Origin: Paraescarpia echinospica | Taxonomy: Eukaryota > Annelida > Polychaeta > Sabellida > Siboglinidae | Length of the DNA stretch: 64,000 nucleotides | Reading direction: 5' to 3' | Assembly (NCBI GenBank): GCA_020002185.1 | Contig: CM034533.1 | Location: forward strand, 48,024,346 to 48,088,345 | Shown here: positions 34,905-48,075 of the stretch, one piece after another | Layout of the letters: the number at the start of each line of letters is the position of its first letter | Numbering within the stretch: position 1 is the first letter of the stretch | The notes under the pieces: generated by a model | Databases searched by the model: none | What the model saw: the letters and a program-made list of their open reading frames with translations, nothing else | What the model was told of the DNA's origin: nothing | Program-made: the position numbers and the translations under genes

Positions 34905-36290
34905 TGCATTTCTTCTTCTTCTCGCGTTTGTCTACTGCCTTGACTTGCAGAGTGTTGTTGAGCAGCCACTCCTGGGTCGCCAGGACCAGCTCGGTGTCGC
35001 CAGTCTCTCCGTGTGGTATGTTGTTTGTTTGGTAACACCGCATTCACAGGTAGCATTTTCACAGCATTGAAACGTCCAACTCCCGTTCGCAGGCGGTTCA
35101 GCTTCGTCCACGCCTTTCGCGAGAGGTCGGAATCAGCACAATGCACAGATGGTTCTGGAATGAACCTATATAAGGGGGTTGGTTTGGAAGTCAGTCCTCT
35201 CTCCATTTTGGTTGATATCCAGTGTGCTGTTGTTTCACAGCGGCCCAGACATTTCATGGGTTCATGTGCCTGGCTGTTGAAAGAAGGTCGTGACTTCAGG
35301 CGCTGTACACTAGCCCTTTCTGAGCAAACGTTGTGTAGTAGATGGTCTGTGTTTTGCCCGCTTGCCCAAGGCCAAACAGCTGCCTGTCTTTGATGTGTCG
35401 ATGGTGCAATGCCTGCAAGCACCGATAAGTGTCCAATGTTTGTTGCTCTTAAACATCCAGTGATGACTCGTAGGGAGCTGTTGATGTTGACATCCAGTTT
35501 TGATGTGTGTGCAAAGTATTCCGCTGGCGCGTACAGTAATGCCAAGGTAGAGGTGCGTAGTGTCTTGGTGCAAGTCGCTGTATCAGCGCTCCACGTGATG
35601 CTACATTTGCGCTTAAGTTTTCCAGATGTTGCCTGTAAGTCAGTGATCTGTCTAGTTTGACGCCCAGGTATGTAGGGGCTGCTTGACGGACGAGAAGTGA
35701 ACTGTTCATAAACACATCCATTACGCATTTATCTTCTTTGTTGTAGAGATGGAAAACGGCAAATACCGTTTTCTTCTCATTGAGTTTTAGTCGCCATTGT
35801 TTCAGGTAGGTGGAGAGGAAGTTCACATCTCGTGTGAGACCGGTCTCAACATGGGTCCATTGCCTGTGCCTCATTACGATTGCCAGGTCTTCTGCATATC
35901 CGTACTACTAGATGTAGATATTGAAGAGAAGTGGTGCTAGGACAGAACCTTGTGGAACACCATTTGTTAGTCGTCTGAGTCTGCTTCGCTCTCCATCGCT
36001 GGTCTTCAGTACAAAGCTTCGGTTGGAGATCATGTGCATGATGAAGCTAATCATTCGTTAGTCTGGTAGGGTCAGCAGGAGCTTGAGTTGCAGGCCTCGG
36101 TGTCACACGGTGTCATAGGCAGCTGTCAAGTCGATGAATATGGCACCAGCTTTTTCGTTGCCTTGGAAGCTGGCTTCTATGTCTTGTGTTAGAAGAGTCA
36201 CTTGATCTGTTGTCGACCTTCCGCGTCTGAAGCTTCTATGTATTCTCAAATGCTGACTGCAAATGATGCATCAATGGTTGTCTACAGAAA
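34905..36290 (-). mobile_element. Degenerate LINE remnant, possibly I/Nimb-like
   Basis: Minus-strand frames at 35449-35874 and 34859-35728 contain late-RT and post-RT sequence: FLSTYLKQWRLKLNEKKT, YLGVKLDRSLTYRQHL, then NSSLRVITGCLRAT and VLAGIAP, as in I-clade type LINEs. Several frameshifts and stops. The low-coordinate 3' end is a (GAA)n tract at about 34905-34925. No endonuclease part remains. Confidence 0.65.
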
Positions 36291-36607
36291 CCTGTCTTTA
36301 CTGAGACGGTTTACATGGTTGTAAGCCCAGCTCAAACAGCAACATATGTTTCCCTCGTCCAAATCTCATCCAATACAACATCACGAGCCTAAATTTACCA
36401 CTAGGTGTATATGTATATACTCATGACTCCAAAACATGGCAGATGGAATACAGGGTGGCTTGACTGATGTAGCTAATTAATAGTTCATACAACGTAGTGC
36501 AAAACAAATGTGTTTTAAATTAATGTATCCATAGGTTATATAGTTGATTATCATTATGACTAGCCAGTGGTTGCGACGACAAGTATTGGAAATAGACTGT
36601 CACCTAC

Positions 36608-36718
36608 TTTCACAGGAGGAGCCGGTGAAGGTGTCAGTGCACAGACAGTGACGACTCGATCCACCCGGGATACACGTGCCGCCGTTGTGACACGGGTGCA
36701 ACTGACACAGGTTCTCAC
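36608..36718 (-). CDS. EGF exon 11
   Basis: 111 bp, phase 1-1, donor GAAA|GTAGGT, acceptor TTGATTACAG. Six cysteines: ENLCQLHPCHNGGTC, RHCLC, FTGSSCE, with the O-fucose consensus. Confidence 0.86.
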
Positions 36719-37023
36719 CTGTAATCAACAACTCACTGCCACCACCAACTCACCAACAAACACACCATGTCTACAATGTTACTCTTTCAAAAGAGTAGTT
36801 TATATTATATTTAATATATATATATTATATTAAACAGCTTTAACTGTGTGTGAAATGCATTCAACTATTTACAAATAAACAATATTTTGGACATATTCAT
36901 TAGTTACACGTACGCAATTCGTTATAGACATATGACAGTTGGTAGATGTTAGATAACTATGTAAACAAAAAGACCACAAAGTAATAACTGAAGTGAGACA
37001 GAAGTCAAGAAATGAATGCGTAC

Positions 37024-37134
37024 GTTCACAATGCTGTCCCTCGAACCCACTGACGCACTGACACATGTATTTGCTGCCAAACTCTATACACGTGCCATTG
37101 TTGCGACACGGCCGATTCTCACACTGCAGTAACT
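37024..37134 (-). CDS. EGF exon 10
   Basis: 111 bp, phase 1-1, donor GAAC|GTACGC, acceptor GTTACAG. Six cysteines: LLQCENRPCRNNGTC, YMCQC, GFEGQHCE, with the O-fucose consensus. Upstream intron repeats at 37135-37375 restate its acceptor. Confidence 0.86.
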
Positions 37135-37375
37135 CTGTAACCAAGTAGAGACACTCAACCTATCTGACTCTAACACTTCATTAACTGTCTATGTAAGCCA
37201 AGTATAGACATTTTATATTACTGACTCTCTCACACAGTAACTCTAAGCCAAGTAAATACACTCTACATTACTGAATCCCACAAAACGACACACAACAACT
37301 GATAATTAAGTAGAGACACTTTACGCGCAGTAACTTTGTAAGCCAAGTAGAGATACTCTACGACACATCATTAGC
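37125..37375 (-). repeat. Degenerate tandem repeat restating the 3' splice site of EGF exon 10
   Basis: Plus-strand CAGTAACTCTGTAA followed by CCAAGTAGAGACACTC recurs about every 40 to 70 bases in five or six eroded copies. On the minus strand this is GGCTTACAG|AGTTACTG, the acceptor and first exon bases. It is less regular than the other arrays, so probably older. Confidence 0.65.
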
Positions 37376-38016
37376 TAAACAGTTAAACAAACAAATAAAC
37401 AAGACAAAAGGCAGTTAATTTTATATCATGAATACTGACCAATGTTAATGAGTTGCATATGGCATTTGATTCATTATGACAGTTTACAAATATGTTATGT
37501 TAACTGGAAATAAATACTTAGCAAGTACACTACTGCAACAATGTTAATTGCCTACATACTAATTATTATCTACTACATCAAAATGTCTAGGCTAGGTGTT
37601 TTGCCTTTATCGTTTGAGACTTTAATTAGTTATGTTATGTGCATTTAATATATTGTGAATGATCTGTCTATAATAGAGACAGTATTATAATAAAAAGAAG
37701 TCCATCAAGAATTAACATTATTTCTTTACACACCGGTATGTAACAATAACCAAGAGAGCAGCGTTAGACAGCAGCATACTCTTGACGCATCACTTATCTG
37801 ACTCTTGACGTGAACAAATACGGCCTACAGCAAGTGCGATTTGAGAGCCAACCATAAAGCCTTCCAGACATAACATCTCCAAACGGAATTAACAGCCTGC
37901 ACACAACAATAAACACGAACAAAACTAAACCAGCAAAGCATAACTATGAACCCCTTCACAACAAACCAAAACTGGTATGTATGTGTCTATTTTCTATGAA
38001 ATGTAAAATTCATTTT
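37376..38016. other. Intron, no feature seen
   Basis: AT-rich intron up to the left end of the candidate DNA transposon. Confidence 0.45.
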
Positions 38017-39799
38017 CAGGGCTTGAAATTCATCAAATGATCTACTTGTCCAGCATTCAAGTAGAACGAAACGTTCACTTGTCCGTACAACAATTCACTT
38101 ACCCCACGAACAACTAACTTTCAAAAGCTACTTCTTCGTAATTAATTTTGTTTCTGCTATTTTAAATCATTTCTGTAACACTATCTGCCATAGGTAGCCA
38201 TTGTACATTAGTATTCCCAGTCACATACATTATTTACTGTTGAATAGTGTGTGCTGATAACTATGTCAAACACAATGCATGCTATACCTTTATGTTTAGC
38301 AGAGAAGAACAGTGCTGCCCTATTATGATGAAATTATGACATCATGTTTGAGGTTCCAGTGTGTTTTTACTGGAAGCAGCACAGGAGAGTTTGTTTTAAT
38401 ACACGTTTTCACCTAATTGGGTGTTTAGACCATGATGGTGCTGGAACACGTGTAGATGGAGACATGGAATAGGCGCTATGAATACAAACAAGAAACACTT
38501 ATTTGTGTTGAACTGTCAATATGATAATTTTAATGACCAAAATATTAGTGTTTCATATAGAAAACATTAATTGCAATGAAACAAAAAGGGTTTCATAAGT
38601 ATTTGACCACGAAATGTACATTGATATCACATGTTTGGCCTTTGCAAACAAAATATTCTATGAAAATAATATCATGGTTACGTTTGAAAACACCTGTTAT
38701 GTTTGCCAAGAATAGGCAGATAAATCAGTCATACAGCATGAACAACCAAGGTTTCTCAAAGTTGGTGCCAGTGACTCGTCACCTTTCAGCAAAAAAGACA
38801 CTGGATTGTACAAACAACCCCCATTCCCAATACTTTTCAGGGCTATGCACTCCCCCAGGTCATTGTTAAGTGGAATCAGTAGAGTTGAAAACTCATCTTC
38901 TCTTATCTGAAATGGATTGACTAACAGGACATGTATCTCGAAAAGCAGTTATTTTTTTAAATATGGTTGTATTTGATCCATTCTGAGGACACATTGATAT
39001 TATTTTGGTAGGGATATGGTGGCTCAAAATTGCAATTCTGAAAAACACAAATATATCAAGTTGCAAAATGCATGTCCTTTATAATGTTATCACAGGCTAT
39101 TATGAATGGTGATAACAAATACACATGCATGGCCATGCACACACCACTTAGTACTGTGAAACTGGTGGCGCTAGGGCTTAAGTTGCCGATCTGTCCGCTT
39201 GGCACTTCGCGGACCTTCGAACTACGAGATGCTACGGCGATTCGCAAACCTCCAAGCGAATCATTTAAAACAAGCGTTTATTATTGCCAAATGACACTCA
39301 TTGACCGGCATTGTTTTGCTGCCATATCTATCGTTATCGTGGTCGATGTGTTGATCTGTTCATGGGACTTCGATGCTGAAATGTTGTGCCCCAAAATTGG
39401 CTGGTTACCTAATGCATACCGGCGACGGCGTTATTTGTTAACGAGCGCCATAGCCGGGTAAATTACCCGGGTCCTGGGTCTTGACAAAAACCCTGATTAG
39501 ATTCTCATAGAATGAAAGCTATTTTATTCAAACAACGTCACTCAATAATAAAATAAAAAGCAGAAATTATCTTACGTTTCGAAGTCTACAGATCACTGGC
39601 CGATTCAGCGGCAATCGGTGGCGCCTCAACATGGTGACTGACTTTCATTTGTAAAATGGCAGATGGTGTCAGCTGTATTTCTTGCAATTTATTTTGTATG
39701 CGTTTAAAGTAATTGGAGAACAACATTTACTGAAGAAATGTTCTGTATGACAGATTTTAGAGAACGGACAACTTACTTTGTGGACAACAAAAAAAGAGA

Positions 39800-42085
39800 C
39801 AGGATAAACCATGGATAACAAATTATATACAAAAATGCAAGAAAAAACCTACTATATAGAAAATTATTTTAAAATAGAACAAATGCAAAACAGAAAAAAT
39901 ACAAGAAATTTAAAAAATAAACAAGAAGAATAAACAAGAAGAACATGAAAGAAACTTGGAGAATTTTAAATACTCTAATTAATAAAAGGAAAAAAGGATC
40001 TAAATACCCTATTCAGTTTAAAGATAAAGCAAATAAAATCAGTGGCAGAAAGAATATTGCAAATGCTTTTAATATTTTTTTTCAAATATAGGTTCTGCAC
40101 TAGCTAAGAATATACTTAAATGCAACATTAACTTCAACCATTGTCTGAATGAGAAGTTAGAGGAGACATTGTTTCTTAACCTTGTTACTAATGATGATAT
40201 ATTATCACTAGTATATGATGCTAAAAACAAAAACGATAATATTGACAGGTGCTTAGTTAAGCTGATAATACCATATTCTAAAACAATTAAAACATATATT
40301 CAACAAAAGGAGGTTTTCCTGATAACTTGAAAATTGCTCGTGTTATCCCTATATTCAAAACTGGTGATGCACAAGAGTTCTCAAACTATAGGTCGGTTTC
40401 AGTATTACCTCAGTTTTAAAAAGTACTAGAAAGGATATTTCATAGTAGACTCATGTCTTTTTTAATGTTAAAGAAATACTGTACAGTGGTCAATATGGAT
40501 TTAGAAAAACCGGCTCAACATCAATGGCAATACTGGAACTAGAAGAAATTACAACAGATATGGACAACTCACAGTATTCAATAGAAGTATTTATAGATTT
40601 AAATAAGGCTTTTGATACAGTTGACCACAGCATTCTGCAAAAAAAATGAAAATTATGGCATCAGAGGTGTAGCATATAGCCGGTTGCATAGCAATCTGAA
40701 CAACAGAAAACAGTACATCTCTATAAATGGCACAAATTCAACTTTCCAAAATATAACATGTGGTGTACCGCAAGGTTCTATACAAGGACCAGTTTTATTT
40801 ATCCTGTATAATAATGACACGTGTAAAGTACCATTGATGAAATGTGTAATATTTGCTGATGTCACAAACTTCTTGTACTCAGGTGACGATATATCAGAAA
40901 TGTGCAAAATTGTATTTAAAGAATTTGATAAATTAAGCACATGCTTTAATACAAACAAACTATAACAAGTTTTATGGCAATAAGTAGGAAGAAGATTGTC
41001 AACAATCTCACTGTTACATATATAAATGGTATTAATATTGAAAGCGTATATATATAAAAATTTCTTGATGTTCATATTGACTATCAATTGAACAGGACCG
41101 ACCATTTTAAGAGGATAACAAAAATTGCTAAGAATGTGTCTGTCATGAATAGAGTTAAGTACCATTGAATAACAATGCGTTATATGCTTTGTACTGCACT
41201 CTTATCATACCATACCTGAACTACTGTTGTGAAGTATAGGGAAGTACTTATAAGAGCAAAATACAATCTCTCTGTTGTTCATGTTTAAGGCCCATAACAA
41301 TTTGCTCCCTGATCATCTATTGGGTTATTTTAAGAGAATGTGTGACAGTCACAATCATAATACTCGCAAAAACAATAAATACAAAATAAAATACAGCTGC
41401 TTGTATTAGAATTAAAGGTCCTAAATTATGGAATCAATTACATCAAGACCTACAGGCATGCAGAACGGTTTATCAATTAATTTAATTATTAAAAAGTATT
41501 CTCCTTCAAAAATATGAAAGTTTGTATTTATTATTACCAATAAACAATTTAGTTATATGTTATGTGGTGTCTCCATACACATTGTACTAAAATAACTATT
41601 GGTTGATGTATAATTGAATATACTGTATACAATATACAGTCAGCAACTTAGAGGAAAAGGTTACTAAACTAAATCTAGTCAACTGTGTGTATTGATTATA
41701 AGAAATAAGGTGACAACGTATTAATAGGGAATGCAAAATATAAGTTGTTTTTATAACGCCATGCATCTCCTTTGAACTTATTTGTAAATTGATTGTATAG
41801 AGTTTTTATGTATTCACAGCTGTGTTTGGTTCAATTGTGATGTCTTGTGTATGGCTGTATCTTGTGTATGGCTGTATCTTATGTATGGCTGTATCTTGTG
41901 TATGGCTGTATCTTGTGTATGGCTGTATCTTGTGTATGGCTGTATCTTGTGTATGGCTGTATCTTGTGTATGGCTGTATCTTGTGTATGGCTGTATCTTG
42001 TGTATGGCTGTATCTTGTGTATGGCTGTATCTTGTGTATGGCTGTATCTTGTGTATATGTCTATGTTGAATAAAATTCAATTCAG
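39800..42085 (+). mobile_element. Degenerate LINE (jockey/CR1-type reverse transcriptase)
   Basis: Many stops and frameshifts, but successive frames match LINE order: an N-terminal RT linker, FIDLNKAFDTVDHSI, CGVPQGSIQGPVLFILYNND (40752 onward) and an FADVT remnant of the catalytic FADD/YADD box, then C-terminal sequence. The longest open piece is 40612-40965. The 3' end holds the 17-bp minisatellite and finishes with AATAAAATTCAATTCAG, a typical LINE tail. Confidence 0.7.
41842..42056 (+). repeat. 17-bp minisatellite in the LINE 3' region
   Basis: About 12 to 13 nearly perfect copies of TGGCTGTATCTTGTGTA. Open frames on both strands here arise from the repeat and are not genes. Confidence 0.9.
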
Positions 42086-42220
42086 TTAGTACTAATTTTC
42101 TAGTTGTCCTGGCTGTAAGTAGCTAGGTTGTCCCACGGACAACAAGTAGTAGCAATTGCACCTGTCCGGTGGCAAATCCAGTTGTTTCGGGCTAATGGAC
42201 AAGTGGAATTTCGAGCCCTG

Positions 42221-42532
42221 ATTTTACATCAATCTTATACTACTGATTCAGGCATGCTTAGGAAAATCAAGCTATACCTCATGCCTTCAGAAGACTATGA
42301 AAGTTGACATGTCAGAAAGTTTTATTTAGACAATATTATAGTTAACATATAAACAAAGGAAATGAACGAAGGTGTTTATAAATTGTTGTCGAAAACTTAT
42401 GTTCGTTTTCGTCTTTGAATAAACAAACATATAAAACACGACAAGATTTAAGTTGATTTTCCGTCATTTTGCCTTCGACAATGTGAACTGTAGTTAGTTT
42501 GAGATCTTATAGACTTGACTCTGTACACTTGC
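42221..42532. other. Intron between the transposon end and exon 9
   Basis: Plain AT-rich sequence. No feature recognised. Confidence 0.45.
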
Positions 42533-42643
42533 TTTCACAGTCGGCTCCAGTGTATCCTTGTGGGCACTTACACATCCGCGTACGTCCCTTCAACTCACAT
42601 GTCGCGTTATTCCCGCATGGGAACTCATGACACGCGTCAGGGT
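42533..42643 (-). CDS. EGF exon 9, probable GC donor
   Basis: 111 bp, phase 1-1, acceptor GTTTCAG. Six cysteines: PDACHEFPCGNNATC, RMCKC, GYTGADCE, with the O-fucose consensus. The expected donor position reads GAAA|GCAAGT, a GC-AG type site. A GT six bases further (AAGT|GTACAG, exon end 42527) would add two residues in frame and cannot be excluded. Confidence 0.82.
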
Positions 42644-44066
42644 CTGAAACATTGCAGGCACACGATGACATGTCTACATTCATGATGACATGGCATGTCT
42701 ATATCCGTGACGGCATATCATGTTTCCATGTTGTTGTGACATTAATAAGTCTAATTGCATAACATATACCGGTAACTTAAAAAGACCCTATACCTGCATG
42801 AATAAACAAATGTGTAATAGTAAAGTGGCAAATACAATATCAACAAGGCAGTCAGTTCATATTTCTGTTATTGAGTCCATTAGCAATTACGTGACATCCG
42901 GCCGCGTATCTTTGGCGGGCTATACATAACAACTGTAAGAAGGCGCATCAGCGTTTATTGTATTCAAACGAGGGAAAAATTCACTTTTTTTAGCTGCACT
43001 TCTTTAGCCGGTCACCTGAATAACTGTATGTTACTGTCAGGTTTTAGAATTGGCGTTACCCATCAAAATACCGCAGCAACCGTTTGGGTTCCATTGTAGA
43101 CAATGCACAACATTGGGTTATGTATAGTCAAGATGGCTGGTAACCTTGACGACCACATATCAAATAAAGGCAATGACGTGCGACTAATGGACTCAATTAT
43201 TTTTGGAACAATAACAAGTTGCCAACATGATGTGCCATGGTACGTGTATAAATATGAGTGGATGACCTAATGACCAACACCGATACATGTAACACGGTCC
43301 TGCGATTGCTTTGTCTTGCACCAAAACAACCACACATCTGTGCCAACACGAGCTTGATTACATTAATAATTACTCAAGTCAGATTGGCCGATGTTTATGT
43401 TCTGATGCGTTTTTTTTACTAAACATCAGGAAGCGTTATTGTTAGCATGATGTATTCTGAGTGGAAATGACAAGTTGTTAACTATTTGCATTCTTGTTGT
43501 TGAGAAGAATCACTATTACATCAGCTGTTATATATTGCATTTTAGAGTCACCTCAAGTTCATTGGGGTAGTCTCTACTGAGTAACTCAAAAGTTAAAATA
43601 ACAATGTTTTGCCGTGTTACCTACAAAAGATATGCCATCTGAATCAGGTTTACTGAGCTGACAATACTTCTGTAATGTTCTGTGCAGTAAGTATATAAAT
43701 GTCAGGATATGGAACTGATTGAAATATGCTAAATACAAATATTATGGCATTATTTTCATGTGCAGTCCTCTTGCTAATTGTTTTTAAATTGTTATTACTT
43801 CAAGACATTTTATATTTTAACCTTTTGTTCGGATATGTGTTTAGCACGTTATTAATTTGGGTCGATATACTTCCTAAATTATATGCATTTGAAAATAAAG
43901 CACGTTTATGTGGCATCGTTTGATCCACATTTCCAAAAGCAGAACAGAAGCGGAAAAAATAACCAAAATTTAATTTGTTAAACAAAACATTAATATCATG
44001 TTGTAAAAACTTAATTTCATAATTTTCACCAGCCTGCTGGCAGTAAGAGAAAGTAAGTTGACTAAC
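42644..44066. other. Intron, little structure
   Basis: Near 42650-42720 there are a few imperfect GATGACATG/CATGTCTA repeats next to the exon 9 acceptor, weaker than the other junction arrays. The remainder is AT-rich without recognisable features. Confidence 0.45.
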
Positions 44067-44177
44067 GTTCACAACGAGTGCCGACATATCCTATTGCACA
44101 TCTGCACGCGTAGTAACGTCCTTTCTGTAGGCACACTGCTCCGTGCAAACACGGCTTGACCCAGCACGCATTGAAAT
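44067..44177 (-). CDS. EGF exon 8
   Basis: 111 bp, phase 1-1, donor GAAC|GTTAGT, acceptor TTTTATTCGTATAG. Six cysteines: FNACWVKPCLHGAVC, YACRC, GYVGTRCE. Valine precedes C3, so there is no O-fucose consensus. Confidence 0.85.
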
Positions 44178-44831
44178 CTATACGAATAAAACATGCACAT
44201 TTCATGGCAATTATGAATCAATACAATTGAAAGATGTTTGGCACAATATTGATAACACACTTTACTAAATGTTGTTGTTTCTTCGAAGTGAGAAGGAGAA
44301 TACGTGTATTTATTTCAACAACAAATCATAACTTATTGACAGTGACAAACAATATACAAATGCATGATTATATATACAAATATTGAATACTGTAAAAACA
44401 AAAACAATCAATAAACAGTAAACTAATGTATTTAGCATTATATAAAAATGGCTGTGGAACTGGAGACACCTGCTGTGACTTAGAAAGATAATTATGATAT
44501 AAAAACGTTGTTTCAAATAATACACAATTATAAGATAACAAGATGCAATAAACAAAATATCCATAATCGTTTATTATTCTGATGGCCGAACTTGTCCACC
44601 GGTAATTTTGCAAAAGCATAATTTATTGGATAATATATCAAATACCAAAATGGCATATACGTTTGCAAGTATCATCAAATGAGTAAGCGTTGTTCATATT
44701 GTAAATACACTTTCGTATAAAAGTAAAACAAATGCAGTTTACTCATAATGCAAACCATAACTTATTGACATAATAATCAGTATTACTAAAGTTACTAGCT
44801 TGTGTGTATTTCACGTCGCCCTGGTACTCAC
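44178..44831. other. Intron, no feature seen
   Basis: AT-rich intron between exons 7 and 8. Open frames here lack any coding signature. Confidence 0.5.
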
Positions 44832-44945
44832 GCTGACAGTGGTTGCCATAGTAACCGTTGGCACATATGCAGTGATACTGGCTTTTGTTTGACGCACACG
44901 TGCCGCCGTTGTGACATAGTTCCTTCGTACTGCACGGATCACGGT
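44832..44945 (-). CDS. EGF exon 7
   Basis: 114 bp, phase 1-1, donor CAGC|GTGAGT, acceptor GGTTTGTAG. Six cysteines: RDPCSTKELCHNGGTC, YHCIC, GYYGNHCQ, with the O-fucose consensus. The C1-C2 loop is one residue longer than usual. The intron immediately upstream is a tandem repeat that restates TGTAG|ACCG and has been split by a CR1 copy. Confidence 0.86.
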
Positions 44946-45036
44946 CTACAAACCACAGAAGACAGACCACACCACTGCTCTAAACACCATACCAACAGAA
45001 CACAGACCACACCACCGGTCTACACACCACACCAAA
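44940..45036 (-). repeat. 40-bp minisatellite at the 3' splice site of EGF exon 7, left part
   Basis: Plus-strand units of about 40 bp built on GGTCTACACACCACACCAAC and AGAACACAGACCACACCACC. On the minus strand each restates TGTAG|ACCGGTGG, like the acceptor of exon 7. The array is interrupted by the CR1 copy at 45037-48164 and resumes after it. Confidence 0.75.
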
Positions 45037-45339
45037 TTTTGAGCAAATGTGTGAAGAAGAGGGGGTGGGATTCACAGATTATGGGGATACGTTGTTGGGA
45101 GGGAAGATATGTACATGAGAGATGGCCTCCATCTTAGTGGAAAGGGAGCAGCAGTTTTCTCAGAGAACCTGCTGCGATCTGTTGACAGTGGGACAGGTTG
45201 CATCTATTTAAACTAGATTCGCAGGGGGGACTCACAGAAAAGCCTGAAAATGGAGGCATACATAAAGACAGCACAAATAAATCAGCAAATAACAGTCTGG
45301 AAAACTCTTCTGATCTGGATATAAATGTGTTTGTTTAAA

Positions 45340-45970
45340 TGCAAGGAGTATAGTAAACAAAAGAAATGAACTAAACATTATGGTAGAAGATATTGACCCT
45401 CATATAATAGGTATAACCGAATCATGGACCACCACCGATATATCAGATGCTGAATTGGGACTGACAGGATATGTAATGTTTAGAAAAGATAGAATAGGAA
45501 GAAAGGGAGGTGGAGTTATTTTATATATTAAAGAATCTATCCAGGCTTATGAAATAAAATTAGAAAGAGAAGCAGATTGCGAAGAAGCTATTTGGTGTAA
45601 CATAGTTACAGGAAACTCAACAGTTGGGTTAGTTTATCGAAGTCCAAACATAAGCAGAGAAGAGAATTAAAAAATACAAAACGCTAAAAACGGGACTGTA
45701 TTATTATGGGGGATTTTAACTTCGGGCATATACAATAGAAATCTCTACAGAGTATGGGGAGTGAGGTATGGGGAGTGAGGACCACAAGTTTTTAGTTTTA
45801 GCTCACGATATTTTCCTTTCTCAACATGTGCTAGAACCAACCAGGGGTGAGAATGTGTTAGACATAGTTTTGTCCTCACAGAATGAATTAGTTGACAATG
45901 TCAAGATATGTGAGCCACTGGGGAGTAGCGATCACAACCAGATACATTTTACCATCAACGTAAAATAAGA
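45340..45970 (+). pseudogene. CR1-like endonuclease of copy A4, broken
   Basis: NARSI, GITESWTT, RIGRKGGGVILYI and VYRSPN are read through 45380-45670, which ends at a TAA. A MGDFNFGH block and SSDHNQI follow (45768-45968), ending at another stop. A 14-base local duplication (GGGGAGTGAG) occurs at about 45755-45780. Confidence 0.75.
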
Positions 45971-46025
45971 AAGGAACAGTAAAAAGCAGTATAGGAGAAA
46001 TTTCCACAAAGGAAGGTATAAGGAC

Positions 46026-48075
46026 ATGAGGAAATATTTAGCAAAGATAGACTGGAATAACACACTGAAAAATAAGACGGCAACAGAATGCTGGAATATA
46101 TTAAAGTGCGAAATTAAGTGCATAGTCGATAAATTTGTACCCTTCAAAAAACAATGGAAACGGTCCAAAAAGAAACACTTATCGAAAGAAGCCATTAGAA
46201 ACATTAAGTATAAACAAATGATGTGGAAGTCATATAGATGTACTGGAAATGATGAAGACTACAACAGTTATAAAGAAGCACTTAACTAAGCTACAGCTGA
46301 AATTAGAAATTCAAAGAGAAGCTACGAACAACAATTAGGTAGTAATATAAAACATGATAGCAAGAGTTTTTATGCGTATGTTCGAAGCAAACAGAAAGTT
46401 CAAGATAAGGTCGGTCCTCTAGAAGATAATGCTGGAAATATAATATCAGAGGGATTCTTAATGGCAGAAGACCTGAATGAGTACTTTAGTTCAGTATTTA
46501 CCAGAGAACATATTAGTTCACTGCCAGTACCAGAGGCTAAGTTCAAGGGGGCAGATTCAGACTATTTAGGACAATTAATTGTAACCCCGGAAATGGTAGC
46601 TAAGAAAATAAGGTCTATTAAGGATAATAAATCACCTGGAGTGGATGGGATTCCGCCCAAACTACTATTGGAAATTGTAGGACAAATTAGCGTACCGCTT
46701 GCAACAGTTTTAAATTTGTCATTAGAAGAGGGAGTGGTTCCTTTAGAATGGAAAGAAGCAAACGTTATACCGTTATTTAAAAAAGGTTCGAGAAACAAGT
46801 CAGAGAATTATAGACCAGTGAGTTTAACATAAGTGATTTGCAAATTATTAGAAAGACTAATTAAAGTTCACATGGTGGATTTTCTTGTTAAACATAACTT
46901 CATAAACCCATCTCAACATGGTTTTTTTAAAGCGAGGTCATGCTTAACAAATATGTTATGTTTTTGGGAAGACATCACTAAGTGGGTAGATGAAGGATCA
47001 CCAGTAGATATCATTTACTTAGATTTTCAAAAAGCTTTCGACAAAGTACCACATCAAAGATTACTGCTTAAACTAAAGGCCCATGGCATAGGAAATGGTA
47101 TAATAAACTGTATAGAACAATGGCTGATTGACAGAAGACAACGTGTAGTAGTTGATGGGGAGGCTTCAAATTGGAAATCGGTATTGAGTGGGGTACCACA
47201 GGGATCAGTATTAGGACCTATATTATTCTTATTATATATCAACGATTTGTATGATGAAATAAAAAGCAGTGTTGAAATTTGCGGATGATACAAAAGTGTT
47301 TAGAAGGATTAAAAGTGATGGAGATAGACAGCATTTACAAGATGATCTTGACAGGTTGATCAAATGGTCTGAAAAGTGGCAAATGCTGTTCAATTTTGGG
47401 AAATGTAAATGCCTCCACACAGGACATAGGGACGAAGATGTAGAGTCTACAAAGGGGGATACTGTCCTAAGTACTACTGTAAAAGAACAGGACTTAGGGT
47501 TACCCATTAGTGCTGATATGAAGGTTTCAGAGCAGTGCGGAATTGCAGCTTCAAAGGGAAATCAAATCCTTGGATTAATTAGGCGAAACATAACGTATAA
47601 GGAAAAAGAGCTAATAACACCACTGTACAAAACAATAGTTAGGTCTCATTTAGAATAGTGTATTCAAGCGTGGAAGCCATATCGCAGGAAGGAAATATAT
47701 ATACTAGAAAGAGTACAGAGGAGAGCAACTAAAATTACACCAAAACTGAGGGATCTTAGTTACGAAATCCGCCTAAAAAATGCGGTTTAACAACACTAGA
47801 GACCAGGAGATTGAGAGGAGATCAAATAGAAGTGTTTAAAATATTGAATGGGTATGAAAATATTGATAGAAATATTTTTTTCTCAGTTAAGAAAGATAGA
47901 AGGACTAGTTACATTAGCAAAGGAGCAGTGTAGATTATATATAAGAAAGTTTTCATTTTCACAAAGGACTGTAAATGAATGGAACATATTATCTGCTGAT
48001 TGTGCGGGTGCTAGTAGCATGAATATGTTCAAAAATAAAATCGACACATACCTCAGACGGGCGGGATACACATAG
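46026..48075 (+). pseudogene. CR1-like RT of copy A4, broken
   Basis: Frames 46026-46289, 46461-46832, 46833-47288, 47269-47658 and 47848-48075 together cover linker, fingers, palm ([34 protein letters not shown]) and C-terminus. Defects include TAA at 46830-46832 and frameshifts at about 47270 and 47775. Confidence 0.8.

Larger units (their letters stand above)
38017..42220. mobile_element. Candidate DNA transposon with inverted ends, containing a LINE
   Basis: The left end reads CAGGGCTTGAAATTC and the right end, reverse complemented, reads CAGGGCTCGAAATTC: 14 of 15 match. Just inside, both ends continue with related ACTTGTCC words. CAGGG ends are common in hAT-type elements, but the expected 8-bp target duplication is not clear (only ATTTT is shared). 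No transposase was recognised; frames at 38576-38869 and 39072-39461 look non-coding. Its interior carries the LINE remnant at 39800-42085. Confidence 0.5.

Noticed and set aside
39072..39461. Plus-strand 129-residue gene
   Set aside because: Lies inside the candidate transposon, shows no domain or transposase motif, and looks like chance open frame.
41814..42089. Repetitive 74-88 residue proteins on both strands
   Set aside because: Frames across a 17-bp minisatellite; no coding evidence.
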